Assembly: GCA_910579465.1 (NCBI GenBank)
Contig: CAJTUB010000007.1
Coordinates: 139,111-203,110 of the forward strand
Source of the DNA: an uncultured Lachnospiraceae bacterium
Lineage (GTDB): Bacteria; Bacillota; Clostridia; Lachnospirales; Lachnospiraceae
Reading direction: 5' to 3'
Length of the DNA: 64,000 nucleotides
The translations under genes were made by a program, and so were the position numbers. How positions within the stretch are numbered: position 1 is the stretch's first letter; the number at the start of each line of letters is the position of its first letter. Under the pieces are notes generated by a model, which was given only the letters and a program-made list of their open reading frames with translations, was not told where the DNA came from and did no database searches. Below, piece by piece: positions 6,807 through 16,346 of this stretch.

Positions 6807-9778
6807 TATCTCGGTACCTCTTCCATTACATAAAACTCAATCTGGTCAAGCTCCTTTAAATCGTTAAACTTTTCAAATACAAGACCGCACTCGTAGCCGG
6901 CTGCCACTTCCTTGACATCGTCCTTAAAGCGCTTTAAGGACGCCAGGTCACCCTCGAAAATCTGCGTGCCCTCACGGGAGATACGCGCCTTGCTGCCACG
7001 GACAATCTTGCCGTCCAACACATAGGAGCCGGCAATCATACCAAGACCGGATGCCTTGAATACCTGACGCACCTCGGCATGACCGATTACCCTTTCCTCA
7101 AATACCGGGTCTAACAGACCCTTCATTGCAGCCTCCACATCTTCAATCGCATTGTAAATGACACGGTACAGTCTTACATCTACCTTCTCACGGTCTGCCA
7201 TTTCCTTTGCCATATTGTCCGGCCGGATATTGAAGCCGATGATAATGGCATTGGAGGCGCTTGCAAGGCTTACATCGGACTCGTTGATCGCGCCGACGCC
7301 GCTGTGGATGATGCGGATTGCCACCTCTTCGTTGCTCAGCTTTAACAGGCTCTGCTTCACTGCCTCTACGGAGCCCTGCACATCCGCCTTTACAATCAGG
7401 TTCAGTTCCTTGATATTACCCGCCTGAATCTGGGAGAACAGGCCGTCTAAGGAAAGCTTTGCCTTCGTATCCGCAATCAGGCGCTCCTTGCCCTGCGAAA
7501 TAAACGCTTCCGCAATATTTCTTGCTTCCTTCTCATTCTCCGTTACCATAAAGATTTCACCGGCATTCGGCACCTCGTTCAGACCGAGAATCTCAACCGG
7601 GGTGGACGGAGTGGCTTCCTTTACCCTGCGTCCCTTGTCGTCCATCATGGCGCGCACCTTACCGTATGCAGAGCCGATTGCTACAATATCGCCCACATGG
7701 AGCGTACCCTTCTGTACCAGAATCGTCGCAACCGGACCCTTACCCTTATCAAGCTGTGCCTCGATGACAATACCTCTTGCCTTTCTGTCCGGATTTGCCC
7801 CCAGCTCGCACATTTCCGCAGTCAGGAGAACCATCTCTAAAAGCTGGGTAATTCCTTCCTTCGTATGGGCGGATACCGGAACGAAAATCGTATCACCGCC
7901 CCAGTCTTCCGCAACAAGCTCATGCTCGGTAAGCTCCTGCTTTACACGCTCGATATTGGCGCTCGGCTTATCCATCTTGTTTACCGCAACAATAATCGGA
8001 ATCCCTGCCGCCTTTGCATGGTTGATTGCCTCTACCGTCTGCGGCATAACGCCGTCGTCGGCTGCAACGACAAGAATTGCAATATCGGTAGACTTTGCAC
8101 CGCGCATACGCATCGAGGTAAACGCCTCATGTCCCGGCGTATCAAGGAATGTAATCTTCTCGCCGTTGACCTCCACCATATAGGCGCCGATATGCTGGGT
8201 AATACCGCCTGCCTCCTTTGCAGTTACATTCGCCTCACGGATTGCATCCAGCAGGGACGTCTTACCGTGGTCGACATGACCCATGACGCAGACAACCGGC
8301 GGACGCTTCTTCAAAAGACTCTTGTCTTCCTCCGTTTCCTTTAAAAGCTCCTCGACAACATTGACCGTTACCTTCTTTTCAACGATACAGTCATACTCTA
8401 ATGCAATTTCCTCGGCTTCCTCAAAGGAAATCTCCTGGTTAATGGATACCATCTTGCCCGCAAGAAAGAGCTTCTTCACCAGTGCAGGCGCCGGCTGCTT
8501 GAGCTTATCCGCAAGCTCTTTTACCGTCAGCACCTCCGGGATAATAATGGACTTGATTTCCTCTTCCTCTTTCTTTACGACCTCCGGCTTAATGAAGGCG
8601 CCCTTACGGTTCGGGTCCTTCTTCTTTAACATCTTCTCTAATGCTGCTTCATCCGTCTCACGGTCCTTCTTCTTTTCTCTTTCCTTATCACGGTCCCTGT
8701 GACTGAATGCCGCCACTCTCTGTTCCTTCGTCAGCTCGTTTGCAAAGTCTGCCTTAATGCTGCTGTTTGCACCGCTCTTCCCGTCATTTCTCGGACGGGA
8801 TACCGGCTTCCTCTGTACGGAATCCTTATCCGAATCCTTATCAAAGAAACGGTCCTTGGAAAAGCCTCCCTGCGGACGTCCTCCCTGCGGGCGGTCCCCA
8901 TATCTGCGCTCTCCCTGCGGACGGTCGCCCTGTGGACGGTTCCCCTGCGGGCGGTCTCCGTATCTGCGCTCTCCCTGCGGACGGTCGCCCTGTGGACGTC
9001 CTCCCTGCGGGCGGTCTCCGTATCTGCGCTCTCCCTGCGGACGGTCGCCCTGTGGACGGTTCCCCTGCGGGCGGTCTCCGTATCTGCGCTCTCCCTGCGG
9101 ACGGTCGCCCTGTGGACGTCCTCCCTGCGGGCGGTCTCCGTATCTGCGCTCTCCCTGCGGACGGTCGCCCTGTGGACGTCCTCCCTGCGGGCGGTCTCCA
9201 TATCTGCGCTCTCCCTGTGGACGGTCGCCGTTTCTCGGCGCCGTCTGCTGGTTCTGCTGCATCCTCTGTGCCTTCGCGGCTTTCTGTTCTGCCTGCTGCG
9301 CAAAAACATTTCCTAAAATGTTAATGTGGACACGCTCCTCTTTCTTTTCTTCCGGCGCCGGAGGCGTAACGGTTTCCTGTACCTTCTCCTGTACTTTTTC
9401 CTGTACCTTTTCTTCCACTTTCTCTCCTATTTTTTCTTCTTTCTTTTCCTTTATTTTTTCCTGTGTTACTTCTTCTTTCTTTTCTTCCCGCTTTTCTGCT
9501 TTCTTCTCTTCCTTTTTCGCCGGCTTTTTCTCTGCCGTGGAAGTTGCCTTTGCCTTGCTCTCGGTCTTCTTTGCCGGCTTCTTCTCCGCTTCTTCCTTTC
9601 CGGCGTTCTCTAACTTCGCCAAATCGCCGAATCTGCCGCGAATCATGGAAATCTGCCGTTCATCCAGATTGCTGGAATGGCTTTTGATTTCAAAGTTATA
9701 TTCGCCCAGATAGTTTATAATGTCCTTACTCTGGATATCTAATTCCTTTGCAAGTTCACTTACCCTCATTTTTGCCAT
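6806..9778 (-). CDS. infB: Translation initiation factor IF-2
   Basis: A 990-residue GTPase that places initiator tRNA on the 30S subunit. It has an N-terminal IF2_N helix domain (MRVSELAKELDIQSKDII), a Lys/Glu-rich stretch (about 60-140), an Arg/Gly/Gln repeat region (about 180-310), a second IF2_N domain (TVKELADKLKQPAPALVKKL), the G domain with GHVDHGKTSLLDAI, DTPGHEAF and NKMDK, and the beta-barrel and C-terminal domains. It is longer than usual because of the low-complexity N-terminal part. It sits between ylxQ and rbfA. Confidence 0.98.
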   Translation of the reverse strand: MAKMRVSELAKELDIQSKDIINYLGEYNFEIKSHSSNLDERQISMIRGRFGDLAKLENAGKEEAEKKPAKKTESKAKATSTAEKKPAKKEEKKAEKREEKKEEVTQEKIKEKKEEKIGEKVEEKVQEKVQEKVQETVTPPAPEEKKEERVHINILGNVFAQQAEQKAAKAQRMQQNQQTAPRNGDRPQGERRYGDRPQGGRPQGDRPQGERRYGDRPQGGRPQGDRPQGERRYGDRPQGNRPQGDRPQGERRYGDRPQGGRPQGDRPQGERRYGDRPQGNRPQGDRPQGERRYGDRPQGGRPQGGFSKDRFFDKDSDKDSVQRKPVSRPRNDGKSGANSSIKADFANELTKEQRVAAFSHRDRDKEREKKKDRETDEAALEKMLKKKDPNRKGAFIKPEVVKKEEEEIKSIIIPEVLTVKELADKLKQPAPALVKKLFLAGKMVSINQEISFEEAEEIALEYDCIVEKKVTVNVVEELLKETEEDKSLLKKRPPVVCVMGHVDHGKTSLLDAIREANVTAKEAGGITQHIGAYMVEVNGEKITFLDTPGHEAFTSMRMRGAKSTDIAILVVAADDGVMPQTVEAINHAKAAGIPIIVAVNKMDKPSANIERVKQELTEHELVAEDWGGDTIFVPVSAHTKEGITQLLEMVLLTAEMCELGANPDRKARGIVIEAQLDKGKGPVATILVQKGTLHVGDIVAIGSAYGKVRAMMDDKGRRVKEATPSTPVEILGLNEVPNAGEIFMVTENEKEARNIAEAFISQGKERLIADTKAKLSLDGLFSQIQAGNIKELNLIVKADVQGSVEAVKQSLLKLSNEEVAIRIIHSGVGAINESDVSLASASNAIIIGFNIRPDNMAKEMADREKVDVRLYRVIYNAIEDVEAAMKGLLDPVFEERVIGHAEVRQVFKASGLGMIAGSYVLDGKIVRGSKARISREGTQIFEGDLASLKRFKDDVKEVAAGYECGLVFEKFNDLKELDQIEFYVMEEVPR
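8870..9240 (-). repeat. 60-bp tandem repeat inside infB (RPQGERRYGD units)
   Basis: About six copies of an exact 60-bp period encode 20-residue units containing GERRYGDRPQGGRPQGD. Alternate copies differ at one position (GGR versus GNR), giving a 120-bp higher-order period. The identity between copies is almost complete at DNA level. The encoded region is basic and disordered, resembling RGG-type RNA-binding tails. It is coding and in frame. Confidence 0.95.
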
Positions 9779-9784
9779 GTATTC

Positions 9785-10147
9785 TTACCTCCGTCGTTGA
9801 TCCTCATGTTCCAAATATGCCAGCTGCTTTATAATCGCGGCTGCCAGGCCTTCCTCCAGTACCGCTGCGGATGCACGGAATTCCTTTCCCATTGCGTGTC
9901 CGAGCTCCTCCTTGCTGCCAAGCAGGTAAACCGGTACGGAATAATAAGTACCGCTGTCAATAAACTTTTTCCGGGTGTTTGCAGAAGCCTCCTCCGAAAT
10001 CAGAATCAGCTTTGCCCGTCCTTCCTTGATTGCTTTCTCCGTCAAAAATTCGCCTGCGGCTAACTTTCCTGCCTTTTGCGCCAGCCCGATATAGGAGTAT
10101 ATCTTTTTTGATACAGTATCCTTATTCTTTTCATTCTCCTGTACCAC
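9785..10147 (-). CDS. ylxQ: L7Ae/L30e/S12e-family RNA-binding protein YlxQ
   Basis: A 120-residue protein of the L7Ae/L30e family (KIYSYIGLAQKAGKLAAGEF, then ILISEEASANTRKKF), a kink-turn RNA binder typically encoded between ylxR and infB. The start is a GTG at 10147 with GGAG about 10 nt upstream; the frame overlaps the end of ylxR by 17 nt. Its exact role in ribosome or RNase P function is not settled. Confidence 0.9.
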   Translation of the reverse strand: MVQENEKNKDTVSKKIYSYIGLAQKAGKLAAGEFLTEKAIKEGRAKLILISEEASANTRKKFIDSGTYYSVPVYLLGSKEELGHAMGKEFRASAAVLEEGLAAAIIKQLAYLEHEDQRRR

Positions 10148-10403
10148 TTGCTATCAGCTCCTTTTCCAATTCCTCATATACCTCAGTCGGAATAGCACAT
10201 TGCAAGGAACGTTCCAGTCCTTTGCTTTTTCTGGCTTTTTTTAAACACTCTGTCTGATTGCAGAGATAAGCACCTCGTCCGTTCTTTTTCCCTGTCGTAT
10301 CTAATACTATAGTGTCCTCCGGCGTTTTTAATACACGAATCATCTCTTTTTTTGCCTTCATTTCACCGCAACCGGTACATTTACGAAGCGGAATTTTCTT
10401 CAT
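10131..10403 (-). CDS. ylxR: YlxR / RnpM family nucleic-acid-binding protein
   Basis: A 90-residue protein with the family signature RKCTGCGEMKAKKEMIRV and GRGAYLC. Members have been reported as modulators of RNase P (RnpM) and as DNA-binding regulators. It lies 18 nt downstream of nusA in the canonical order. Confidence 0.93.
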   Translation of the reverse strand: MKKIPLRKCTGCGEMKAKKEMIRVLKTPEDTIVLDTTGKKNGRGAYLCNQTECLKKARKSKGLERSLQCAIPTEVYEELEKELIASGTGE

Positions 10404-10421
10404 CCAACCAATCCCTTTCCT

Positions 10422-11537
10422 CTATATTTCACCTATCCAGTTGCCCATCTCATCATAATAGCTGCCCGTATCCTGCTCCTTGCTCTTTTGCTTCTTTTTC
10501 ACCTGGGACTCCGACTTGATGTCGATTTTATATCCGGTCAGCCTTGCCGCCAGCCTTGCATTCTGTCCCTCCCTGCCGATGGCAAGGGAAAGCTGGTAAT
10601 CCGGAACAAGCACCTGCGCAATCCGTTCCTTGGCATCAATCTCTACCGAAACTACCTTTGCCGGACTTAACGCATTTTCAATTAACTCCTCCGGAACATC
10701 GCTCCAGTGGACAATATCAATCTTTTCGCCGCGCAGTTCGTCTACCACGGCGTTAATCCGGGAGCCGTTTACGCCGACACAGGCGCCAATCGGGTCTACG
10801 TTAGAATCGTTTGACTTGACCGCCATTTTGGTTCTCGAACCCGCATCACGGGAAATCGCTTTGATTTCCACGACGCCGTCCCTGATTTCGGTTACCTCTG
10901 ACTCAAACAGGCGCTTTACCAGCTCCGGATGCGAGCGGGATACCGTAATACGCGGACCCTTGGTCGACTCCTTTACCTCCATCACATACACCTTGATGCG
11001 GTCGTTCGGACGGTATACCTCGCCGCGGGTCTGCTCGCCCTCTAACAGAATTGCCTCGCATCTTCCGAGATTTATGTTGATGTTGCCGCCGTGCTGTCTC
11101 TGCACTACGCCGGTCACGACCTCCTTTTCCTTCTCGTAATACTGGTTGAAGATGGCACGGCGCTCCTCCTCACGGATTTTCTGCACCACGACCTGCTTTG
11201 CCTTCTGTGCCGCAATACGTCCGAAGTTCTTCGGCGTTACCTCGATATTTACCGTATCGCCGACCTCATACTTTGCCGTCGGGAACTTAATTGCCGCTTC
11301 TGCAACGGAAATCTCCTCAACCGGGTCCTCAACCTCTTCCACAACCCTTTTCTCAGCTAATACGACAACCTCGCCGGTATTCCGGTCCACTGTCACCTTA
11401 ATGTTATCCGCTTTGCCGAAATTATTCTTACATGCTGCAATCAGGGAATTTTCGATTGCCTCGAGCAAAATGTCCTTGCTGATGCCTTTCTCCTTTTCCA
11501 GCTGATTCAATGCCTCAATCAGTTCTCTTGCGTCCAT
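10422..11537 (-). CDS. nusA: Transcription termination/antitermination factor NusA
   Basis: A 371-residue protein with the NusA N-terminal polymerase-binding domain (KGISKDILLEAIENSLIAAC), S1 domain (GVVQRQHGGNININLG) and two KH domains (GACVGVNGSRI and IGREGQNARLAARLTG). It lacks the acidic C-terminal repeats of proteobacterial NusA, as is normal in Firmicutes. Second gene of the operon, 31 nt after rimP. Confidence 0.97.
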   Translation of the reverse strand: MDARELIEALNQLEKEKGISKDILLEAIENSLIAACKNNFGKADNIKVTVDRNTGEVVVLAEKRVVEEVEDPVEEISVAEAAIKFPTAKYEVGDTVNIEVTPKNFGRIAAQKAKQVVVQKIREEERRAIFNQYYEKEKEVVTGVVQRQHGGNININLGRCEAILLEGEQTRGEVYRPNDRIKVYVMEVKESTKGPRITVSRSHPELVKRLFESEVTEIRDGVVEIKAISRDAGSRTKMAVKSNDSNVDPIGACVGVNGSRINAVVDELRGEKIDIVHWSDVPEELIENALSPAKVVSVEIDAKERIAQVLVPDYQLSLAIGREGQNARLAARLTGYKIDIKSESQVKKKQKSKEQDTGSYYDEMGNWIGEI

Positions 11538-11568
11538 AATTATCCTCCTTTATCTCTTCAGACCTCTT

Positions 11569-12036
11569 TTAAAAATGAATTGCCAGCTTTATCACTGCAA
11601 TGCGCTCTCTCGGAATCGTAAGCGTTTCTGTTTCCGAACAGCGGAGTACAATGTTTTTTTCATCAAAGCTTTCCAGCGTACCCTCGAACTCTTTTTTCTT
11701 ATCCATCGGCTGATACAATTTTACCTCTACCTCTTCCCCGATGCTCCGGGCAAAATCCTTCTCCTTCTTTAACTGTCTGCCAAGCCCCGGCGAGCTTACC
11801 TCCAGATAATACGCCTCCGGAATAAAGTCCTCTGCATCCAGTAAATCACTTAACTCCCTGCTGACCAGCTCACAATCGTCAATTGTAATGCCGCCCTCCT
11901 TATCAATATAGGCACGCAGATAATAATTGCTCCCCTCTTTTACATACTCCACATCTACCAGCTCGAATCCGGTCCGTTCCATAATCGGAAGAAGCAGCCG
12001 CTCTGTTTTTTGCTCATAGTCGTCTCTCTTTGCCAT
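11569..12036 (-). CDS. rimP: Ribosome maturation factor RimP
   Basis: A 155-residue protein needed for 30S assembly. The N-terminal domain shows GFELVDVEYVKEGSNYYLRAYID and the middle has YYLEVSSPGLGRQLK, a hallmark of RimP. It is the first gene of the nusA-infB operon, preceded by AAAGGAGG, a leader hairpin and a strong promoter. Confidence 0.97.
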   Translation of the reverse strand: MAKRDDYEQKTERLLLPIMERTGFELVDVEYVKEGSNYYLRAYIDKEGGITIDDCELVSRELSDLLDAEDFIPEAYYLEVSSPGLGRQLKKEKDFARSIGEEVEVKLYQPMDKKKEFEGTLESFDEKNIVLRCSETETLTIPRERIAVIKLAIHF

Positions 12037-12070
12037 AAGACCTCCTTTTCCTGCATCCTATACGATAAAG

Positions 12071-12096
12071 AAAGAGTGGACTTTCGTCCACTCTTT
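12071..12096 (-). terminator. Leader hairpin before rimP, possible attenuator or terminator
   Basis: A perfect 11-bp stem (AAAGAGTGGAC pairing with GTCCACTCTTT) with a GAAA loop is followed by CTTTATC on the minus strand. It lies between the rimP promoter and the rimP start, so it is in the leader RNA of the nusA operon. It could also terminate readthrough from the GH43 gene. The T-tract is interrupted, so efficiency is uncertain. Confidence 0.65.
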
Positions 12097-12123
12097 GCCT
12101 CAACCTTCATGCTACCATGGGTC

Positions 12124-12152
12124 AGTATAGCACCAATCCAATGAAAATGCAA
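12124..12152 (-). promoter_or_regulatory. Sigma-A promoter of the rimP-nusA-infB operon
   Basis: The -35 box TTGCAT (12147-12152) and the -10 box TATACT (12124-12129) are 17 bp apart. The predicted start near 12117 gives an 80-nt leader containing the hairpin at 12071-12096. Confidence 0.8.
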
Positions 12153-12213
12153 GCATTTTTTCTAAATTTTTCATATTTTCCCGTTTTTCTGTTTTCAGCG
12201 TATCCTGAAAGGG

Positions 12214-14004
12214 TCAGCGTACCTTATAATAATCAAACGCTGCAGTCCCTCCGGCTTCCTTCGTCGCATAGCAGAACAGCCAGCTTCTGGTTCCCATAAA
12301 CGTCGTAGAGGTAGAAAAGCCTAATGCAAATTGCTTTCCGAAGTCCGTCCAGTTCTCACCGTCAAGGCTGTAAGAGAACACCGCGCGGCTCGCGCCAAAG
12401 TCATAAGAAATCTTTAACCATACCTGCGCATCCTCCGAAAGAGGCTCCTCCGTTTCCGCATTCATGCTCTCAAAAGCAGTTTTAAACTTACCGTCTGCCT
12501 GGAACAGATACTTGTCTCCGTTTTCGTCACAATAGACGCCAATCATGCCGTATTGGTCAGACATTGCGCAGATTCCGGCATAATCCCCGCTCTTTAAGCC
12601 TGCCACGGAAAGCTTCGTTTCCGTTTCGCAGCGCGGTCCCACAGTTCTCTGGGTCAGGGAATTGTGTGCTTCATAGATGTTTCCGACGACTCTGTCCGTT
12701 GTAAGCGTTAAGAAGCCCGGCTGCTCCGTGACCGACCAGCAGCTGTCCACAGGATTGTGGTTCCACTGCCATACCGGCTTCAGCTTCTCACCCTCGGCAT
12801 AATCAAACGTATCGTCACCTACGAAGTAGCTTTCTTCCTTGCTGTCCGGAAGGTTAATCCGCATCGCCATCGACGATTCGCTTGCAAAAAACTTCCCGTT
12901 CAGGGCATAGGTTCCCATCACCGGCCAGCCGTCCTGCCACTCTACCGCAACAATCGACGGAACCCGTCCGATGCCGCCGCGGTCCTGGAACAAAAAGCCG
13001 TACCAGTCCCCGAACTGCGTCTGCACGAGACCACCCTGTGCCAGACCGGCAGAAACCCCGCCGGAGCCTCCCTGATAGATGACCTTTTCCTCCCAGTCAC
13101 CGGTAAGCAGGTCTTCGGAACGGTAGCAGAGCTGTGTCCGCATCCACCGGTCCGTCGGGGATGCAATAATACAGACATAATAATACCCGTCAATCTTATA
13201 GACGTGGGCGCCCTCCCACAGAGACCACCCGGAGGCGGAAAAGAGCTTCCTTGACGGACCGGCCTGCTTTACCGTACCAGTCGCATCATCGAGCATAAGC
13301 TCCTGAAGCGTACAGCTCCCGCCGCTTGCGGAAAGCACATACAGCTTTCCGTCCTCCAGAAAAAGCCCCGGATCATGGTACCATGCGTTCGTATGGTATT
13401 TCTTCCACGTTCCGTTCTCGATATCATCGGTCGTATAGATATAAAACCCGTGGTTATTGCTCATAAAGCCTACATAAAACAGCCCTGACGCTTCGTCATA
13501 GCGCAGTGATGCTGCCCAGGAGCCGCGCGCATACATATCCTGCCCGTTTTCCAGACGCCCGTAATCGTCCTCCTCGAGCACATCATACACATAGTTTACA
13601 ATCTGCCAGTGCACAAGGTCCTTCGACTTCATCACCGGAACCCCCGGACACAGGTTCATCGTCGTACTCGTCATATAGTAGTCCTCGCCGACGCGGATAA
13701 TATCAAGGTCCGGAATATCAGCGTACAGTGTAGGGTAGCTCACGACGGCAGGATTCTTCACCCCGGAGGTCGGAGTCGCATCAGGCTTTTTTGTCGGCGC
13801 CGGTGTCACGGTAGCGCCCTCCTGCTGTCCCGGCGTTACGTCCGCCTCCTGCCCCGGCGTCACGGAAGAAGGCGGCAATGTACCCTCCGGATTTTCCACC
13901 GGTTTGCTTCCGTTACAGGCGGAAAGTATCCCCCCAAGTCCTAGTGCCATTATAGCTGCTGCGCCAAGCGCCCTGAAGCTTCGTTTTCTGTCCCCCATTT
14001 GCAA
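12214..14004 (-). CDS. Glycoside hydrolase family 43 lipoprotein
   Basis: A 596-residue secreted lipoprotein: signal peptide with LSAC lipobox (about residue 30), a Pro/Thr linker (about 35-90), then a five-bladed GH43 propeller. The three carboxylates expected of the family are visible in context: DLDIIRVGEDYYM (base), YHDPGLFLEDGK (modulator) and WEGAHVYKIDGYYY (acid). A C-terminal concanavalin-like domain (about 400-596) resembles that of beta-xylosidase/arabinofuranosidase GH43 enzymes. Likely a cell-bound hemicellulose exo-enzyme; the exact substrate is not readable. It begins 11 nt after the aconitase-family gene. Confidence 0.88.
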   Translation of the reverse strand: MQMGDRKRSFRALGAAAIMALGLGGILSACNGSKPVENPEGTLPPSSVTPGQEADVTPGQQEGATVTPAPTKKPDATPTSGVKNPAVVSYPTLYADIPDLDIIRVGEDYYMTSTTMNLCPGVPVMKSKDLVHWQIVNYVYDVLEEDDYGRLENGQDMYARGSWAASLRYDEASGLFYVGFMSNNHGFYIYTTDDIENGTWKKYHTNAWYHDPGLFLEDGKLYVLSASGGSCTLQELMLDDATGTVKQAGPSRKLFSASGWSLWEGAHVYKIDGYYYVCIIASPTDRWMRTQLCYRSEDLLTGDWEEKVIYQGGSGGVSAGLAQGGLVQTQFGDWYGFLFQDRGGIGRVPSIVAVEWQDGWPVMGTYALNGKFFASESSMAMRINLPDSKEESYFVGDDTFDYAEGEKLKPVWQWNHNPVDSCWSVTEQPGFLTLTTDRVVGNIYEAHNSLTQRTVGPRCETETKLSVAGLKSGDYAGICAMSDQYGMIGVYCDENGDKYLFQADGKFKTAFESMNAETEEPLSEDAQVWLKISYDFGASRAVFSYSLDGENWTDFGKQFALGFSTSTTFMGTRSWLFCYATKEAGGTAAFDYYKVR

Positions 14005-14015
14005 TACCTCCGCTG

Positions 14016-16307
14016 CTATCCGCGATAATAGTTAATCAGACAACCCTTTGCAATAATCTCACGCTCATCATCTGTCAGCTCGCCCAGCCGGACCGTAAAC
14101 GGCTGTAGCTTTTCTCCTACCACATAAGCGGTAATCTCCGGCTTTTTCTCCGCAACTGCAGTCCGGATGTCCTTTAAGAAAATGTAATCCCCGTTCTGGA
14201 ACGGAAGCTCTCCGTCAATCAGGAACGGCAGCATTCCCCAGTTGATAAGATTGCTACGGTAACGCTTTGTCGCATACTCCTTCGCAATATTGGCAAGACC
14301 GCCAAGCACCTTCTGGCAGCTTGCCGCCTGCTCACGGGCAGAGCCGTCACCCGGCTTTGTCGCGTAAATCACGCTTCCGATTTCCGTTGCCTCCGGATTT
14401 ACTTCCATCTGCTTTGCTACCTTCTCAAAGGCCTCTGCTACCTCTGCATTGACCTTCCGGATTTCGTCCAGGCTGCCGCCTGCAATCCTCTCCTTCTCCG
14501 CCTTCTGGACCTCCTTTGCACGTCCGACGTACAGCGGGTCCTTTCTCGAAAGCGTAAACTCGGCAAGCCCGAGCGGATTCGAGCGGTAAGAGGATGTCTC
14601 GCCGGACGGAATCAGCTCGTCGGTCGTCGTCACCGGGTCATGGATGACGGAAACCACCTTTAAGAGCATATCGTCTGTCAGGGCAGACATTGCCGGCCAG
14701 TCTACAATGCCCGGACCGAACTTGACCTCCGCATTCTTATCCGGCTTTCCTGCGCCGAAATATACCCTGTTCTCATAAATCGAAGCGTCAAAATAATATG
14801 CCGGCTTTGTAAATACCACATCCAGCTCATCTGCGCCGGTTAAATATCCCTTGTTTGCCGCAGTTGCCGCAATGGAACGCGCGTCCATCAATGCCACGGA
14901 GGCAATCTGTCCGTTTGTTACCTTGGAGCCCTCACGATTCGGGAAATTCCGGGTCGAATGACGGATACTGAGCCCGTTGTTCGCCGGAACGTCGCCTGCG
15001 CCGAAGCAAGGTCCGCAGAATGCCGTACGAAGCGTAGCACCTGTACGCATCAGCTCTGCCGCCCTTCCATTCCTTACCAACTCCATGAAAATCGGCTGGC
15101 TTGCCGGATACACGCTCAAGGAGAACTCGTCGTTGCCGATAAACTTATCCTTTAAAATATCCGCCGCATCGCAGATATTCTCAAAACCGCCGCCTGCACA
15201 GCCGGCAATAACACCCTGCTCGATATAGAGCCTGCCGTTGCGGATTTTGTCACGCAGCTTATAGGTCACCTTATTGTTGTCAAGGCTTACTAACGCCTTC
15301 TTTTCCACTTCTGCAAGGATATCCTCCAGATTTTCCTTTAACTCTGCAATCGTATAGACGTTGCTCGGATGGAACGGCATTGCAATCATCGGACGGATTT
15401 TGTCAAGCGCTACCTCGATTAAGCCGTCATAATAGACAACCGGGGCAAGCTTTAACTCCTTGTAGTCCTCTTTTCTTCCGTGCTTCACATAAAACTCCTC
15501 TACCGCGGAGTCGGTTTCCCAGATGGAAGAAAGACAGGTAGTCTCCGTCGTCATAACGTCGATGCCGATACGGTAGTCCACGCTTAAGCTTCGGACACCT
15601 TCCCCGAAGAACTCCATCACTTTATTGTTTACATAGCCGTTCGCAAATACGGCGCCGATAATGGCAAGCGCAATATCCTGCGGTCCGACGCCCTTTCCCG
15701 GCTTTCCTGTCAGGTGTACGCCGACTACCTTCGGCATATTGATATCGTAGGTTTTATTCAACAGCTGCTTTACAAGCTCCGGGCCGCCCTCGCCCACCGC
15801 CATGGTGCCAAGCGCCCCGTATCTGGTATGGCTGTCCGAGCCGAGAATCATCTTTCCGCCGCCTGCAAGCATTTCCCTTGCAAACTGGTGGATGACTGCC
15901 TGATGCGGCGGAACGTAAATACCACCGTAACGCTTTGCACAGGAAAGACCAAACATATGGTCATCCTCGTTAATCGTACCGCCTACCGCACAAAGGCTGT
16001 TATGGCAGTTCGTCAGTACATACGGCACCGGGAACTCGGTCAGTCCGCTGGCTCTTGCCGTCTGGATAATCCCCACAAAGGTAATGTCATGGGAGGTCAG
16101 CTTGTCAAACTTGATTTTCAGCTTGTCCATCGAGCCGGACGTATTATGCGCCTCCAAAATCCCGTAAGAAAGCGTCGCCTTCCTTGCCTCCTCTGCCGGC
16201 ACAACGCTGCCATACACAGCAGAAAGCTTCTGTGCTGCCTCTGCGGTATCCTCGATTACTTCCGAGCCGTTTACCACATAAGCGCCGTTTTTTAATAATG
16301 TAATCAT
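14016..16307 (-). CDS. Aconitase-family hydratase
   Basis: A 763-residue member of the aconitase/isopropylmalate isomerase superfamily, which performs stereospecific (de)hydration using a 4Fe-4S cluster. Start 16307 (MITLLKNGAYVVNGSEVI) has GGGGAAAAGG upstream; the longer frame adds 11 residues. Motifs: MILGSDSHTRYGALGTMAVGEGGPE, AGCAGGGFENI and FCGPCFGAGD carrying cluster cysteines, and a C-terminal swivel domain (SNLINWGMLPFLI). It resembles the YbhJ-like 'hydratase' group more than classical AcnA, so the true substrate is uncertain. Neighbours are a membrane protein upstream and GH43 downstream. Confidence 0.88.
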   Translation of the reverse strand: MITLLKNGAYVVNGSEVIEDTAEAAQKLSAVYGSVVPAEEARKATLSYGILEAHNTSGSMDKLKIKFDKLTSHDITFVGIIQTARASGLTEFPVPYVLTNCHNSLCAVGGTINEDDHMFGLSCAKRYGGIYVPPHQAVIHQFAREMLAGGGKMILGSDSHTRYGALGTMAVGEGGPELVKQLLNKTYDINMPKVVGVHLTGKPGKGVGPQDIALAIIGAVFANGYVNNKVMEFFGEGVRSLSVDYRIGIDVMTTETTCLSSIWETDSAVEEFYVKHGRKEDYKELKLAPVVYYDGLIEVALDKIRPMIAMPFHPSNVYTIAELKENLEDILAEVEKKALVSLDNNKVTYKLRDKIRNGRLYIEQGVIAGCAGGGFENICDAADILKDKFIGNDEFSLSVYPASQPIFMELVRNGRAAELMRTGATLRTAFCGPCFGAGDVPANNGLSIRHSTRNFPNREGSKVTNGQIASVALMDARSIAATAANKGYLTGADELDVVFTKPAYYFDASIYENRVYFGAGKPDKNAEVKFGPGIVDWPAMSALTDDMLLKVVSVIHDPVTTTDELIPSGETSSYRSNPLGLAEFTLSRKDPLYVGRAKEVQKAEKERIAGGSLDEIRKVNAEVAEAFEKVAKQMEVNPEATEIGSVIYATKPGDGSAREQAASCQKVLGGLANIAKEYATKRYRSNLINWGMLPFLIDGELPFQNGDYIFLKDIRTAVAEKKPEITAYVVGEKLQPFTVRLGELTDDEREIIAKGCLINYYRG

Positions 16308-16346
16308 CCTTTTCCCCTTCCTGCGCCGGATCAGGCGCAATTTTCT

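Noticed and set aside
8870..9240. CRISPR-like regular repeat
   Set aside because: Period is 60 bp without unique spacers, and the reading frame of infB is kept.
8757..9713. Long plus-strand open frame antisense to infB
   Set aside because: It is produced by the in-frame 60-bp repeat and biased codon use of infB; it has no ribosome binding site and a low-complexity product.
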